A stretch of DNA of 64,000 nt from Microbacterium telephonicum. GTDB taxonomy: Bacteria; Actinomycetota; Actinomycetes; Actinomycetales; Microbacteriaceae. Shown here in pieces: positions 36,385-45,861 of the stretch. Numbering within the stretch: the first letter of the stretch is position 1; each line of letters starts with the position of its first letter. The position numbers were made by a program, and so were the translations under genes. Where the stretch lies: the NCBI RefSeq assembly GCF_003651225.1, contig NZ_RCDB01000004.1:124001-188000 (forward strand), in the 5' to 3' direction. The notes below the pieces were generated by a model. It saw only the letters and a list, made by a program, of their open reading frames with translations, made no database searches and had not been told where the DNA came from.

Positions 36385-37431
36385 TCAGCGCCGTCCCGGG
36401 AGCCGGCCGATGAGCGGACCGAGGGCGCCGCGCAGCAGACCGACGAGGCCGAACGGCACGAAGAAGGCGAACAGCACGAGCACGACGCCGTAGGCGGCAC
36501 CGGTCGCGGCCGGACTGATCGAGGCGGTCCACATCGGCACGTACTGGATGAACAGGGCCCCCAGAACAGCGCCACCGACGGTCGCCAGACCGCCCACGAC
36601 GATCAGGGTGATGAACGAGATCGACAGCATGAGGCCGAAGTTCTCGGGACCGATGAACTCGAGCAGCAGGGCGTAGAGGCCGCCCGCCACCCCCGCGTAG
36701 GCGGCCGAGGTCGCGAACAGGCGGGTCTTGGTCTGCGCGATGTCGACGCCGAGGGTCTGCGCGACGAGTTCGGCGTCGCGCACCGCGACGAACGAGCGCC
36801 CCATCCGGCCGCGGCTGAGACGCCGCGTCACGACGTACGCGAGTGCGGTCAGCAGCAGGGCGAGGTGGTAGACCCACTGATCGTGGGCGAGCGGCACCCC
36901 GGCGGGGGCGTCGCCGTCGATCGCGATGCCGCGGCTGCCGTGCGTCCACTCCTCCAGCATCCGGATCGCGGCGGGGGTGGCCATCGCCATCGCGAGCGTC
37001 ACGAGCCCCAGTTGCAGTCCGCGCAGCCGCAGGGCGGGCAGGCCGATCAGATAGCCGACCACGAACGGCAGGATGCCGGCGAGCACGAGCGGCACCAGCT
37101 GCCCCAAGCCGGCCTCGCCGCCCACCGCGACCGCGTAGGCGCCGATGGCGAAGAACGCCGAGTGGCCGAGCGAGATCTGGCCGCCGAACCCGACGAGGAG
37201 GTTCAGTCCGAGCCCCGTGATCGTCCAGATCAGCACGAGGGTCAGCGGCAGCGTGACGTAGCTGGGGTTCACGAGGGGCACGGCGATGAGCGCGGCGGCC
37301 CCGGCGACCGGCAGGGCGATCCGCAGCCAGCGCGGCGGGGCCAGCGGGGGCCGCGGGGTGCGCAGCCATTCGACGGGCGTGGCACGGCGCGGCCGTCCCA
37401 CCCGCGGCAGCGTCTGGGTGGCAAGGGTCAT
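36385..37431 (-). CDS. livM: Branched-chain amino acid ABC transporter permease LivM
   Basis: This 348-residue permease has eight to nine membrane segments. The LivM-type core motifs are GLGLNLLVGFGGQISLGHSAF near 95-115 and the ATPase-coupling RDAELVAQTLGVD loop near 222. The C-terminus ends PFGLVGLLRGALGPLIG. Its start overlaps the livH stop (ATGA). It is the last gene of the liv operon, followed by the exporter promoter. Confidence 0.92.
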   Translation of the reverse strand: MTLATQTLPRVGRPRRATPVEWLRTPRPPLAPPRWLRIALPVAGAAALIAVPLVNPSYVTLPLTLVLIWTITGLGLNLLVGFGGQISLGHSAFFAIGAYAVAVGGEAGLGQLVPLVLAGILPFVVGYLIGLPALRLRGLQLGLVTLAMAMATPAAIRMLEEWTHGSRGIAIDGDAPAGVPLAHDQWVYHLALLLTALAYVVTRRLSRGRMGRSFVAVRDAELVAQTLGVDIAQTKTRLFATSAAYAGVAGGLYALLLEFIGPENFGLMLSISFITLIVVGGLATVGGAVLGALFIQYVPMWTASISPAATGAAYGVVLVLFAFFVPFGLVGLLRGALGPLIGRLPGRR

Positions 37432-38306
37432 ACCCGCACCAGCTCCTTCCGGCCGAACAGGCCCTGCGGTCGCAGCAGCAGCACTGCGACGATGATCACG
37501 AGAGCGAAGATCTGCTTGAGCTCTCCGCCGACGCCGGGCACGTAGCTCCCGGCGAGGTTCTCCACGACGCCGACGACCACCCCTCCGACGAGGGCGCCGA
37601 CCGGCGAGTCGAGGCCGCCGAGCGTCGCCGCCGCGAACGCGTAGATCAACACCGGCGCCATCATCCCCGGGTGCAGGAACAGCTCCGGGGCGATGAGGGT
37701 GCCCGCCAGGGCGCCGATCGCCCCCGCCATCGCCCAGCCGAGGCCCATCATCCGTCCCGTCGACACCCCCGACAGTTCGGCCGACTCCGGCGCCGAGACG
37801 GCTGCGCGCATCCGCAGTCCGGTGCGCGTGGACCGCAGCAGCACGGCCAGGACGAGGGCGAGCGCCAGCACCGACATCACGATCCCGATGTCCTGCCGCG
37901 AGACCGCGACCCCGCCGGCGAGCACGGCGCCCGAGCCGAACAGCGCGGGCACCTCCTTGGTCTGGTAGGTCCAGATCCAGCCGATCACGGCGTTGAGGGC
38001 GATCATCAGGCCGAGGCTCACGATGATGAGCGGCAGATGCTGGTGCCGTCGCACGAGCGGGCGGAACAGCACCCGCTCGAATCCCGCGCACAGCGCCGCC
38101 AGCAGCACCATCGAGATCGGCAGGGCGACCCCGATCGGCAGGCCCCACGCGGTGAGCTGCCAGGAGACGTAGGCGCCGAGCAGGGCGAGCTCGCCCTGCG
38201 CGAAGTTGAGGGTGCGCGAGGCGCGGTAGACGAGCACGATCGCGAGTGCCAGGGCGCCGTAGACGGCGCCGGTCGCGATGCCGTCGGCGAGCTGCTGCCA
38301 GATCAC
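37428..38306 (-). CDS. livH: Branched-chain amino acid ABC transporter permease LivH
   Basis: This 292-residue permease has the typical LivH start (QQLADGIATGAVYGALALAI, then RTLNFAQGELALLGAYVSW), about eight membrane segments, and the coupling loop RMRAAVSAPESAELSGVST. It pairs with LivM to form the channel. It lies between livF (six bases upstream) and livM (ATGA overlap). Confidence 0.92.
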   Translation of the reverse strand: MIWQQLADGIATGAVYGALALAIVLVYRASRTLNFAQGELALLGAYVSWQLTAWGLPIGVALPISMVLLAALCAGFERVLFRPLVRRHQHLPLIIVSLGLMIALNAVIGWIWTYQTKEVPALFGSGAVLAGGVAVSRQDIGIVMSVLALALVLAVLLRSTRTGLRMRAAVSAPESAELSGVSTGRMMGLGWAMAGAIGALAGTLIAPELFLHPGMMAPVLIYAFAAATLGGLDSPVGALVGGVVVGVVENLAGSYVPGVGGELKQIFALVIIVAVLLLRPQGLFGRKELVRV

Positions 38307-38312
38307 GCGGTC

Positions 38313-39034
<722 letters not shown>

Positions 39035-39038
<4 letters not shown>

Positions 39039-39805
39039 GCGGCACTCCCGAGGTAGGCGGCGACGACGGCGGGATCGCGGGCGACGTCGGAGGGCGCCCC
39101 TTCGGCGATGCGGCGCCCGAAGTCGAGCACCACGACGCGGTCGCAGGTCGACATCACGAGTCCCATGTGGTGCTCGACGAGCAGGATCGCCGTGCCGCGC
39201 TGCGCCGCGAGACCGCGCAACGTCGCGCCGAGTTCGGCGACCTCGCTCTGGATCAGGCCGTTCGCCGGTTCGTCGACGAGCAGCAGCCGCGGCGACGACA
39301 GCAGCGCGCGGGCCAGTTCGACGCGCTTGAGGGTGCCGAACGGCAGCGTGCCGGCGATGCGGTGGGCGACGTCGCCGAGCCCCAGCGTGTCGAGCAGCGT
39401 CTGCGCGTCGTCCCGGGTGACGGCCTCGGCGCGGGCGACGCGGGGAAGCGCGAGTGCGGTCGCCCAGTATCCGCCGCGCGTGACGTGGTACGCGCCGGCG
39501 AGCACGTTCTCGAGCACCGTCTGCGACGCGAACAGCCCGAGGTTCTGGAACGTGCGTCCCACGCCGAGGCTCGTCACGCGGTGGCGGGGCAGGCCGATCA
39601 CCTCGGTGCCGTCGACGCGGATCGAACCCGACTGCGGGTGGTACAGCCCGCTCACGCAGTTGAACAGGCTCGTTTTGCCGGCGCCGTTGGGGCCGATGAG
39701 CCCGACGATCTCACCGTCGCCGACGGTGAACGACGGACCGTCGAGGGCCTGCAGGCCGCCGAAGGCGAGACGCACGTCGGCGACCTGCAGCAGGGGCGAG
39801 CTCAT
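39035..39805 (-). CDS. livG: Branched-chain amino acid ABC transporter ATPase LivG
   Basis: This 256-residue ATPase has Walker A GPNGAGKTS near 39-47 and the LivG-type GRTFQNLGLFASQTVLENVL Q-loop. The signature is reduced to LPFGTLKRVELARAL, which lacks LSGGQ but is usual in LivG. Walker B is LLLVDEPANGL. It begins four bases after livK, so the two are co-transcribed. Confidence 0.92.
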
Positions 39806-39809
39806 GCGA

Positions 39810-41090
39810 TCAGTCGCCCACCGTGTACGTCTCGTCGTGCAGATCCCAGTTCTCGCCGTTGAAGACCTGCACCCCGATCTCGCTCCACACGTACGGGTAG
39901 TCCGCCGTCGTCGTCACCGGCACGGGCGCGAGATCCAGCTCGAGCCCGTCGAACGAGGTCGCGGCCGTCAGCAGGTCGTCGCGCGTGCAGCCGTCCATCG
40001 CGGTCAGCGCCGCTTCGAGCAGCTGGGCGGTCTGGTAGCCGGCCGCGGCGGGCGCGGACAGCGCGTTGACGGTGTCGGCGTGCTTCGCGGCGAACGCGGT
40101 CCACGCGTCGTAGCCGGCGTCGCCGGCGAGTCCGGCATCCGTGATGTCCTTCGTGTACGCGATCGACACGACGCCGTCGGCGGCGCCGGGGCCGGCGGGC
40201 TTGAGGAAGAAGGTCGCGTCGGCGGCGGGCGCGTTGATGACGGTCGTGGCGTCCCAGCCCAGCTCGAGCTTCTTCTTGAGCGACTGGGTCGCGAAGGCGC
40301 CGACGGCCCAGTCGAGGAACACGTCGGCGCCGGAGGCGGCGAGGGTCGTGACTTGACTGTCGACCGACGCGGAGGCGAGCTCGTACGACTCGGCGGCGAC
40401 GAGCTCGATGTCGGTCCCCTCGAACGCCTTCTCGAAGCCCGCACGGATGCTCTCCCCGAAGTCGTCGTTCTGGTACAGGATCGCGGCCTTCGCGCTGGGG
40501 TGCTCGGCGATGAGGTACTCCGACAGGGCCTGCACCTCGAAGCTGTACTGCGGCATGAAGCCGGTGGTCCACGGCGACTCCTCGTGGAGGCCGACCAGGG
40601 CGTCGGTGCCGGTGCCGACGAACAGGTTCGGCACCCCCTGCTCGGCGACGTAGGGTGCGGCGCCGATCGCGGCGCCGGTGCCGAGCACGCCCGCGAGGGC
40701 GAACACACCGTCCTGCTCCACGAGGGTGCGCAGGTTCACCGTCGTCTTGGCGGGGTCGTAGCCGTCGTCGACGACCGTGACCTCGACGCTGCGCGTCTTG
40801 CCGTCGGCGAACTCGAGGCCGCCGGCGGCGTTGATGTCGTCGAAGTAGGCCTTCATCGTGTTGCCGATCGCGCCGTAGGCGGCCGCCGGACCCGATAGCG
40901 GGATGCTGTTGCCGATCTTCACCGTGGTGTCGGTGAACCCGGGGCTGCAGGCCGCGGCTTCGCCGCTGGGGCCGGGCTCGGCGGCGGCCTCGTCCTCTCG
41001 GCCGGCGCACCCGGCGAGCACGAGGGCGGACGCGGCGGTGAGCGACGCGAGCGCGAGGGTCCCGCGTCGGCGGGGATGGGTGCTGTGCAT
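39810..41090 (-). CDS. livK: Branched-chain amino acid-type ABC substrate-binding lipoprotein
   Basis: This 426-residue lipoprotein has lipobox LVLAGCAG (lipidated Cys near 28). A Leu/Ile/Val-type binding domain follows (VKIGNSIPLSGPAAAYG, MKAYFDDINAAGGL, VFALAGVLGTGAAIGAA, AILYQNDDFGESIRAGFEKA). The ligand may be a branched-chain amino acid, but LivK relatives in actinobacteria also bind amides, urea and aromatic acids. It has a strong RBS (GAGGAGGAA). It is the first gene of the liv operon, with a promoter and operator shared in design with the acyl-CoA synthetase gene. Confidence 0.88.
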   Translation of the reverse strand: MHSTHPRRRGTLALASLTAASALVLAGCAGREDEAAAEPGPSGEAAACSPGFTDTTVKIGNSIPLSGPAAAYGAIGNTMKAYFDDINAAGGLEFADGKTRSVEVTVVDDGYDPAKTTVNLRTLVEQDGVFALAGVLGTGAAIGAAPYVAEQGVPNLFVGTGTDALVGLHEESPWTTGFMPQYSFEVQALSEYLIAEHPSAKAAILYQNDDFGESIRAGFEKAFEGTDIELVAAESYELASASVDSQVTTLAASGADVFLDWAVGAFATQSLKKKLELGWDATTVINAPAADATFFLKPAGPGAADGVVSIAYTKDITDAGLAGDAGYDAWTAFAAKHADTVNALSAPAAAGYQTAQLLEAALTAMDGCTRDDLLTAATSFDGLELDLAPVPVTTTADYPYVWSEIGVQVFNGENWDLHDETYTVGD

Positions 41091-41193
41091 GTGTTCCTCC
41101 TCGAACAGGTGCCGGGACCGCGGTCGCGCACTGTCCGTCCTCGTCGATGAGAGCGGACGCGGTGCGTCGTGCGCGAGCCGGTCGGGTGCGTCG

Positions 41194-41223
41194 AGTATGA
41201 CCGACGCGGATGCCGGTTGTCAC
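41194..41223 (-). promoter_or_regulatory. liv operon promoter
   Basis: On the minus strand GTGACA (41223-41218) and CATACT (41199-41194) are 18 bases apart. The wider sequence GTGACAACC ... CATACTCGACGC recurs at the acyl-CoA synthetase promoter (52994-53022), so these two promoters appear to be a matched pair. Confidence 0.65.
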
Positions 41224-41231
41224 GCGTTTTT

Positions 41232-41247
41232 GTGAATCTGGATTCAC
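41232..41247. promoter_or_regulatory. 16-bp inverted repeat operator (AATC-NN-GATT type A)
   Basis: GTGAATCTGGATTCAC has perfect 7-bp arms around TG. It lies eight bases upstream of the liv -35. It matches 13 of 16 bases with the element at 56672 and shares GATTCAC with the one at 53030. A TetR-family regulator of the acyl-CoA region is the likely binder. Confidence 0.7.
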
Positions 41248-41360
41248 CAATAAGTGAATGGGCGGTCTCTTCGATAGCCCAATGGGTCGATCTCCGTGCG
41301 ATTCTTAGGTGTATACCGAGGAGTCGCAACTCGAAGCATTCGGGTCGTCGGCGCGAGTTT

Positions 41361-41370
41361 GTGTATACAC
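41361..41370. promoter_or_regulatory. Possible GntR operator over the -10 of its own gene
   Basis: GTGTATACAC is a perfect 10-bp palindrome. A partial copy, GTGTATACC, lies 52 bases upstream (near 41309). TATACA inside it may be the -10 element; the GTG start follows eight bases later, which suggests a leaderless message. FadR-type GntR proteins often bind short GTnTACAC-like palindromes. Confidence 0.55.
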
Positions 41371-41377
41371 TGGCCGG

Positions 41378-42007
41378 GTGAAGGCTTCCGACCTCGCGTA
41401 CGGCACGCTCCTCGACGAGATCCAGTCCGGCGTGCTCGCGCCCGGCACGGTGCTCGCCGAGGTGGAGCAGTCGTCGCGGCTCGGCGTCAGCCGCACCCCG
41501 CTGCGTGAGGCGCTCGGCAGGCTCGCCGCCGACGGGCTCGTCGCGCAGGCCTCGCCCCGCGTCACGGTGGTCACCGCCATCGATCAGGGCGACATCCGCG
41601 ATCTGTTCCAGGTGCGCCGCGCCCTCGAAGAGACCGCCGCGCGTCTGGCCGCGGCGAGCGCCGACCGGCACGTGTTCGCGGGTCTCGCCGACGAGTTCGC
41701 GCACGCGCAGCCGCGCGGCGACGCCGACGACTACTACGCGCTCATCGCCCGGTTCGACCGCGCCCTCGACGCCGCCGTCGCCAACGATTACCTCACCGCC
41801 GCGCTGCGCACCGTCCGCACCCACTTGGTGCGGGTGCGCCGTCTCGCGCGCGACAACCCCGACCGTCTCGCGGCATCCGTCGGCGAGCACCGCGTGATCG
41901 CCGCGGCGATCGCCGCCGGCGACACCGACCTCGCCGCCCACGCCACCCACGTGCACCTGCACAACGCCCTCACCAGCATCCTCGAGTCCCTGGAGGCATC
42001 CGTATGA
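41378..42007 (+). CDS. GntR-family regulator (FadR subfamily) of the methylcitrate genes
   Basis: This 209-residue protein has the GntR winged helix ([43 protein letters not shown]) at about 6-60 and an all-helical FCD effector domain ([45 protein letters not shown]) with the metal-binding His/Asp pattern. It starts with GTG eight bases after a -10-like palindrome, and its stop overlaps prpD (ATGA). It probably senses a propionyl-CoA/methylcitrate metabolite and controls prpDBC and itself. Confidence 0.87.
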   Translation: MKASDLAYGTLLDEIQSGVLAPGTVLAEVEQSSRLGVSRTPLREALGRLAADGLVAQASPRVTVVTAIDQGDIRDLFQVRRALEETAARLAAASADRHVFAGLADEFAHAQPRGDADDYYALIARFDRALDAAVANDYLTAALRTVRTHLVRVRRLARDNPDRLAASVGEHRVIAAAIAAGDTDLAAHATHVHLHNALTSILESLEASV

Positions 42008-43524
42008 CCGTCATCCACCCCGTCCGCGTGTACCGCAGCGAGGAAGACCTGCCGCGCACCGAGCAGCTCGCGCACAAGATCGCCCAGGTCGCCGTCGACC
42101 CGGTCGCCGTCGACGCCGACGTCGTCGACATGATCGTCAACCGCGTCATCGACAACGCCGCCGTCGCCGCCGCCTCGCTGACCCGCGCCCCCGTTTCGGC
42201 GGCCCGCGCCCAGGCGCTGGACCACCCGGTCTCGCGCGGCGGCGCCGGGGCGACCGTGTTCGGCGCGCCGAACGACACCGTCACGAGCCCCGAATGGGCC
42301 GCGTGGGCGAACGGCGTCGCCGTGCGCGAACTCGACTACCACGACACGTTCCTCGCGGCCGAGTACTCCCACCCGGGCGACAACATCCCGCCGATCCTCG
42401 CCGTCGCCCAGCACGTCGGCGCCGACGGCGCCGCGCTCGTGCGGGGCCTCGCGACCGGGTACGAGATCCAGATCGACCTCGTGCGCGCCATCTGCCTGCA
42501 CAAGCACAAGATCGACCACGTCGCCCACCTCGGTCCCTCGGCCGCGGCCGGCATCGGCACCCTCCTGGGGCTCGACGTCGACACCGTCGCCCAGGCGGTC
42601 GGCCAGGCCCTGCACACGACGACCGCGACGCGGCAGTCGCGCAAGGGCGAGATCTCGACGTGGAAGGCCCACGCGCCCGCGTTCGCCGGGAAGATGGCCG
42701 TCGAAGCCGTCGACCGGGCGATGCGCGGCGAGACGTCGCCGTCGCCGATCTACGAAGGCGAAGACGGCGTGATCGCGTGGATGCTGGACGGCAAGGACGC
42801 CGCCTACGAGGTGCCGCTGCCGGCGGCCGGCGAAGCCAAGCGCGGCATCCTCGACTCGTACACGAAGGAGCATTCCGCCGAGTACCAGGCGCAGGCGTGG
42901 ATCGACCTGGCGCGCAAGCTGCACAACGGCGGCGGGTTCGACCCCGCCGACGTCGCCTCGATCGTGCTGCACACCTCGCACCACACCCACTACGTGATCG
43001 GTTCGGGCGCGAACGACCCGCAGAAGTACGACCCGACCGCCTCCCGCGAGACCCTCGACCACTCGATCCCGTACATCTTCGCCGTCGCGCTGCAGGACGG
43101 CGGCTGGCACCACGTCGACTCGTATACGCCCGAGCGGGCAGGTCGCGCCGACACCGTCGCGCTGTGGCAGAAGATCACCACGGCCGAAGACGCCGAGTGG
43201 ACGCGCCGTTACCACTCCGACGACCCGGACGAGAAGGCCTTCGGAGGCCGCGTGGAGATCACGCTCGCCGACGGCACGACGATCGTCGACGAGATCGCCG
43301 TCGCCGACGCCCACCCGCTCGGCGCCCGACCGTTCGCGCGGGCGGACTACATCCGCAAGTTCCGGCTGCTCGCGGAGCCCGTGCTCGAGCCCGCCGAGAT
43401 CGAGCGGTTCCTCGCGCTCGCCGAGCGCCTGCCCGAGCTGACGCCCGCCGAGGTGCGCGAGCTCAACATCGTCGCGAAGCCCGGCGTGCTGGCATCGGCT
43501 CCCTCGCCCCGAGGCCTGTTCTGA
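42004..43524 (+). CDS. prpD: 2-methylcitrate dehydratase
   Basis: This 506-residue MmgE/PrpD-family protein has typical blocks: [30 protein letters not shown] near 107-136, [29 protein letters not shown], and [22 protein letters not shown]. It dehydrates 2-methylcitrate in the methylcitrate cycle that removes propionyl-CoA. It is translationally coupled to the GntR regulator upstream and followed, after a dispersed repeat, by prpB and prpC. Confidence 0.93.
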   Translation: MTVIHPVRVYRSEEDLPRTEQLAHKIAQVAVDPVAVDADVVDMIVNRVIDNAAVAAASLTRAPVSAARAQALDHPVSRGGAGATVFGAPNDTVTSPEWAAWANGVAVRELDYHDTFLAAEYSHPGDNIPPILAVAQHVGADGAALVRGLATGYEIQIDLVRAICLHKHKIDHVAHLGPSAAAGIGTLLGLDVDTVAQAVGQALHTTTATRQSRKGEISTWKAHAPAFAGKMAVEAVDRAMRGETSPSPIYEGEDGVIAWMLDGKDAAYEVPLPAAGEAKRGILDSYTKEHSAEYQAQAWIDLARKLHNGGGFDPADVASIVLHTSHHTHYVIGSGANDPQKYDPTASRETLDHSIPYIFAVALQDGGWHHVDSYTPERAGRADTVALWQKITTAEDAEWTRRYHSDDPDEKAFGGRVEITLADGTTIVDEIAVADAHPLGARPFARADYIRKFRLLAEPVLEPAEIERFLALAERLPELTPAEVRELNIVAKPGVLASAPSPRGLF

Positions 43525-43553
43525 TGCTGCGTCGCTGCACTCCGTCACCCGTC

Positions 43554-43586
43554 CCGGTCGTCGAGCGAGCGAAGCGAGTCGAAACG
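43554..43586. repeat. 33-bp dispersed repeat between prpD and prpB
   Basis: This copy reads CCGGTCGTCGAGCGAGCGAA... and ends GAGTCGAAACG. It is the same element as the copies at 57401-57536 and 58523-58555, with two differences from the commonest form. It lies inside the prp transcript, 18 bases before the prpB start. Confidence 0.75.
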
Positions 43587-43603
43587 TCGCGAGGAGGCTT
43601 CTG

Positions 43604-44503
43604 ATGCTGTACTCGACGACTCCGGCATCCGAGAAGCGCCGCATCCTGCGCGAGAGACTCGCGGCCGGTGAGCTCGTGCGCTTCCCCGGCGCGTTCAACC
43701 CGCTCTCGGCGCGGCTGATCGAGCGCAAGGGCTACGAGGGCGTCTACATCTCGGGCGCGGTGCTCGCCGCCGACCTGGGGCTTCCCGACATCGGGCTCAC
43801 GACGCTCACCGAGGTCGCCGGCCGCGGGCAGCAGATCGCGCGGATGACGGAGCTGCCCGCGATCATCGACGCCGACACCGGCTTCGGCGAGCCGATGAAC
43901 GTCGCCCGCACGATCCAGACCCTCGAGGATGCCGGGCTCGCCGGCGCCCACATCGAGGATCAGGTGAACCCGAAGCGCTGCGGCCACCTCGACGGCAAGT
44001 CGGTCGTCGACGCCGACACCGCGAGGGGGCGCATCCGCGCCGCCGTCGACGGGCGCCGCGACCCGAACTTCCTGGTGATGGCGCGCACCGACATCCGTGC
44101 GGTCGACGGGCTCGACGCCGCGATCGACCGGGCCAAGGCCCTCGTCGACGCCGGGGCGGATGCCGTCTTCCCCGAGGCGATGCGCGATCTGTCGGAGTTC
44201 GAGGCGATGGCCTCCGCCCTCGACGTGCCGATCCTGGCCAACATGACCGAGTTCGGCAAGAGCGAGCTGTTCACGGTCGAGCAGCTGCGCGGCGCCGGCG
44301 TGCAGATCGTCATCTGGCCGGTGTCGCTGCTGCGGATCGCGATGGGCGCGGCCGGACGCGGGCTCGATACCCTGACCGACGAGGGGCACCTCACCTCGAA
44401 GCTCGGCGAGATGCAGCACCGCGCCGACCTCTACGACCTCATCGACTACGAGGGTTACAACCGCTTCGACACGAGCGTCTTCGACTTCACGGTCGACCGC
44501 TGA
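43604..44503 (+). CDS. prpB: 2-methylisocitrate lyase
   Basis: This 299-residue ICL/PEPM-superfamily enzyme has the catalytic KRCGH motif (C126) and the metal-binding PAIIDADTGFGEPMNVARTI segment near 84-103. It splits 2-methylisocitrate into pyruvate and succinate. The RBS is GGAGG, seven bases upstream. Propionate catabolism is supported by prpD and prpC on both sides. Confidence 0.94.
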   Translation: MLYSTTPASEKRRILRERLAAGELVRFPGAFNPLSARLIERKGYEGVYISGAVLAADLGLPDIGLTTLTEVAGRGQQIARMTELPAIIDADTGFGEPMNVARTIQTLEDAGLAGAHIEDQVNPKRCGHLDGKSVVDADTARGRIRAAVDGRRDPNFLVMARTDIRAVDGLDAAIDRAKALVDAGADAVFPEAMRDLSEFEAMASALDVPILANMTEFGKSELFTVEQLRGAGVQIVIWPVSLLRIAMGAAGRGLDTLTDEGHLTSKLGEMQHRADLYDLIDYEGYNRFDTSVFDFTVDR

Positions 44504-44532
44504 CCACCGACCCACGGCAAAGGAGCCCGACC

Positions 44533-45720
44533 ATGACCGAGCAGGACATCAAGAAAGGCCTTGCGGGGGTCGTCGCCGACGTCACCGCCATCAGCAAGGT
44601 CAACCCGGAATCGAACTCCCTGCTGTACCGCGGGTACCCGGTGCAGGAGCTCGCCGCGACGCAGCCCTTCGACGCCGTCGCCTACCTGCTGTGGCACGGC
44701 GAACTGCCCACCGACGAACAGCTCGCGGCGCAGCGGGCCGAGGGGCGGCGCTTCCGGGCGCTCGCGCCGGAGGTCAAGGCGGCGATCGACCAGCTGCCGT
44801 TGGACGCGCATCCGATGGACGAGCTGCGCACGGCCGTCAGCGTCATCGGCGCCATCGAGACGGCGGGGGAGGACGTGCTCACCGCCGTCGGCACTCCCGA
44901 GGAGAACATCGCGCGCAGCCTGCACCTGTTCGCGGCACTGCCGGCCATCGTCGCGTACGGCCAGCGGCGACGTCGCGGGCTCGAACCGGTCGACCCGCGT
45001 GAAGACCTCACGTACGCGCAGAACTTCCTGTGGATGACCTTCGGCGAGGAGGCCGCCCCGGTGGTCGTCGACGCCTTCAACCGGTCGATGATCCTCTACG
45101 CCGAGCACTCGTTCAACGCGTCGACCTTCACCGCGCGCGTCATCACCTCGACCCTCAGCGACCTGTACTCGGCCGTCGTCGGCGCGATCGGAGCCCTCAA
45201 GGGGCCGCTGCACGGTGGGGCGAACGAGGCGGTGCTGCACGTCTTCGACGAGATCGGCGACGCCGACAACGTCGTGTCGTGGCTCGACACCGCGCTCGCC
45301 GAGAAGCGCAAGATCATGGGCTTCGGGCACCGCGTGTACAAGCGCGGCGACTCGCGCGTGCCGACCATGAAGGCCGCGCTGGACACCCTCGTGGAGTACT
45401 ACGACCGTCCGGATGTCGCCGCGCTGTACGCGCACCTGGAGCGCGAGTTCGTCGAGCGCAAGGGGATCTACCCGAACCTCGACTACCCGTCGGGTCCGGC
45501 CTACAACCTCATCGGCTTCGACACGCTCACCTTCACGCCGCTGTTCGTCGCGGCGCGCATCACCGGGTGGACGGCGCACATCATCGAGCAGCAGCGCGCC
45601 AACGCCCTCATCCGCCCGCTGTCGGCCTACAACGGCCCCGACGAGCGGCACATCGAGGGCTACACGCCCGACACCGAGGCGATCCGCCTGACCGAGCGCC
45701 CCGAGGAGGCCGCGGGCTGA
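44533..45720 (+). CDS. prpC: 2-methylcitrate synthase
   Basis: This 395-residue citrate synthase-family enzyme starts DIKKGLAGVVADVTAISKVN and SLLYRGYPVQELA, features of the methylcitrate synthase branch. Active-site regions include EHSFNASTF, GALKGPLHGGANEAVL and GFGHRVYK, with the catalytic Asp expected near LDYPSGPAYN. It condenses propionyl-CoA with oxaloacetate. The RBS is AAAGGAG. Ordinary citrate synthase activity is also possible. Confidence 0.92.
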   Translation: MTEQDIKKGLAGVVADVTAISKVNPESNSLLYRGYPVQELAATQPFDAVAYLLWHGELPTDEQLAAQRAEGRRFRALAPEVKAAIDQLPLDAHPMDELRTAVSVIGAIETAGEDVLTAVGTPEENIARSLHLFAALPAIVAYGQRRRRGLEPVDPREDLTYAQNFLWMTFGEEAAPVVVDAFNRSMILYAEHSFNASTFTARVITSTLSDLYSAVVGAIGALKGPLHGGANEAVLHVFDEIGDADNVVSWLDTALAEKRKIMGFGHRVYKRGDSRVPTMKAALDTLVEYYDRPDVAALYAHLEREFVERKGIYPNLDYPSGPAYNLIGFDTLTFTPLFVAARITGWTAHIIEQQRANALIRPLSAYNGPDERHIEGYTPDTEAIRLTERPEEAAG

Positions 45721-45721
45721 C

Positions 45722-45773
45722 GGCGAGAAACCACTCTCGGCGCGAGACATCACGCAGGCGATGATTTCTCGCC
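45722..45773. repeat. Dispersed palindromic intergenic repeat, copy 2
   Basis: GGCGAGAAA (45722-45730) and TTTCTCGCC (45765-45773) are perfect inverted arms starting one base after the prpC stop. Internal CGAGACATCACG matches the reverse complement of the element at 30703-30775. Confidence 0.6.
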
Positions 45774-45814
45774 GCCGAAGGTGTGTCTCGTAAGCGGAGG
45801 CGGCGCAGAAACGG

Positions 45815-45845
45815 AAGCGGCCCCGGGGATCACCCGGGGCCGCTT
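45815..45845. terminator. Bidirectional terminator between prpC and the nucleotidase gene
   Basis: A perfect 13-bp stem AAGCGGCCCCGGG / CCCGGGGCCGCTT with a five-base loop sits between the two convergent genes. The AA/TT ends give a weak U-run in both directions. Confidence 0.85.
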
Positions 45846-45861
45846 CGCTGTCGGATGCGGA

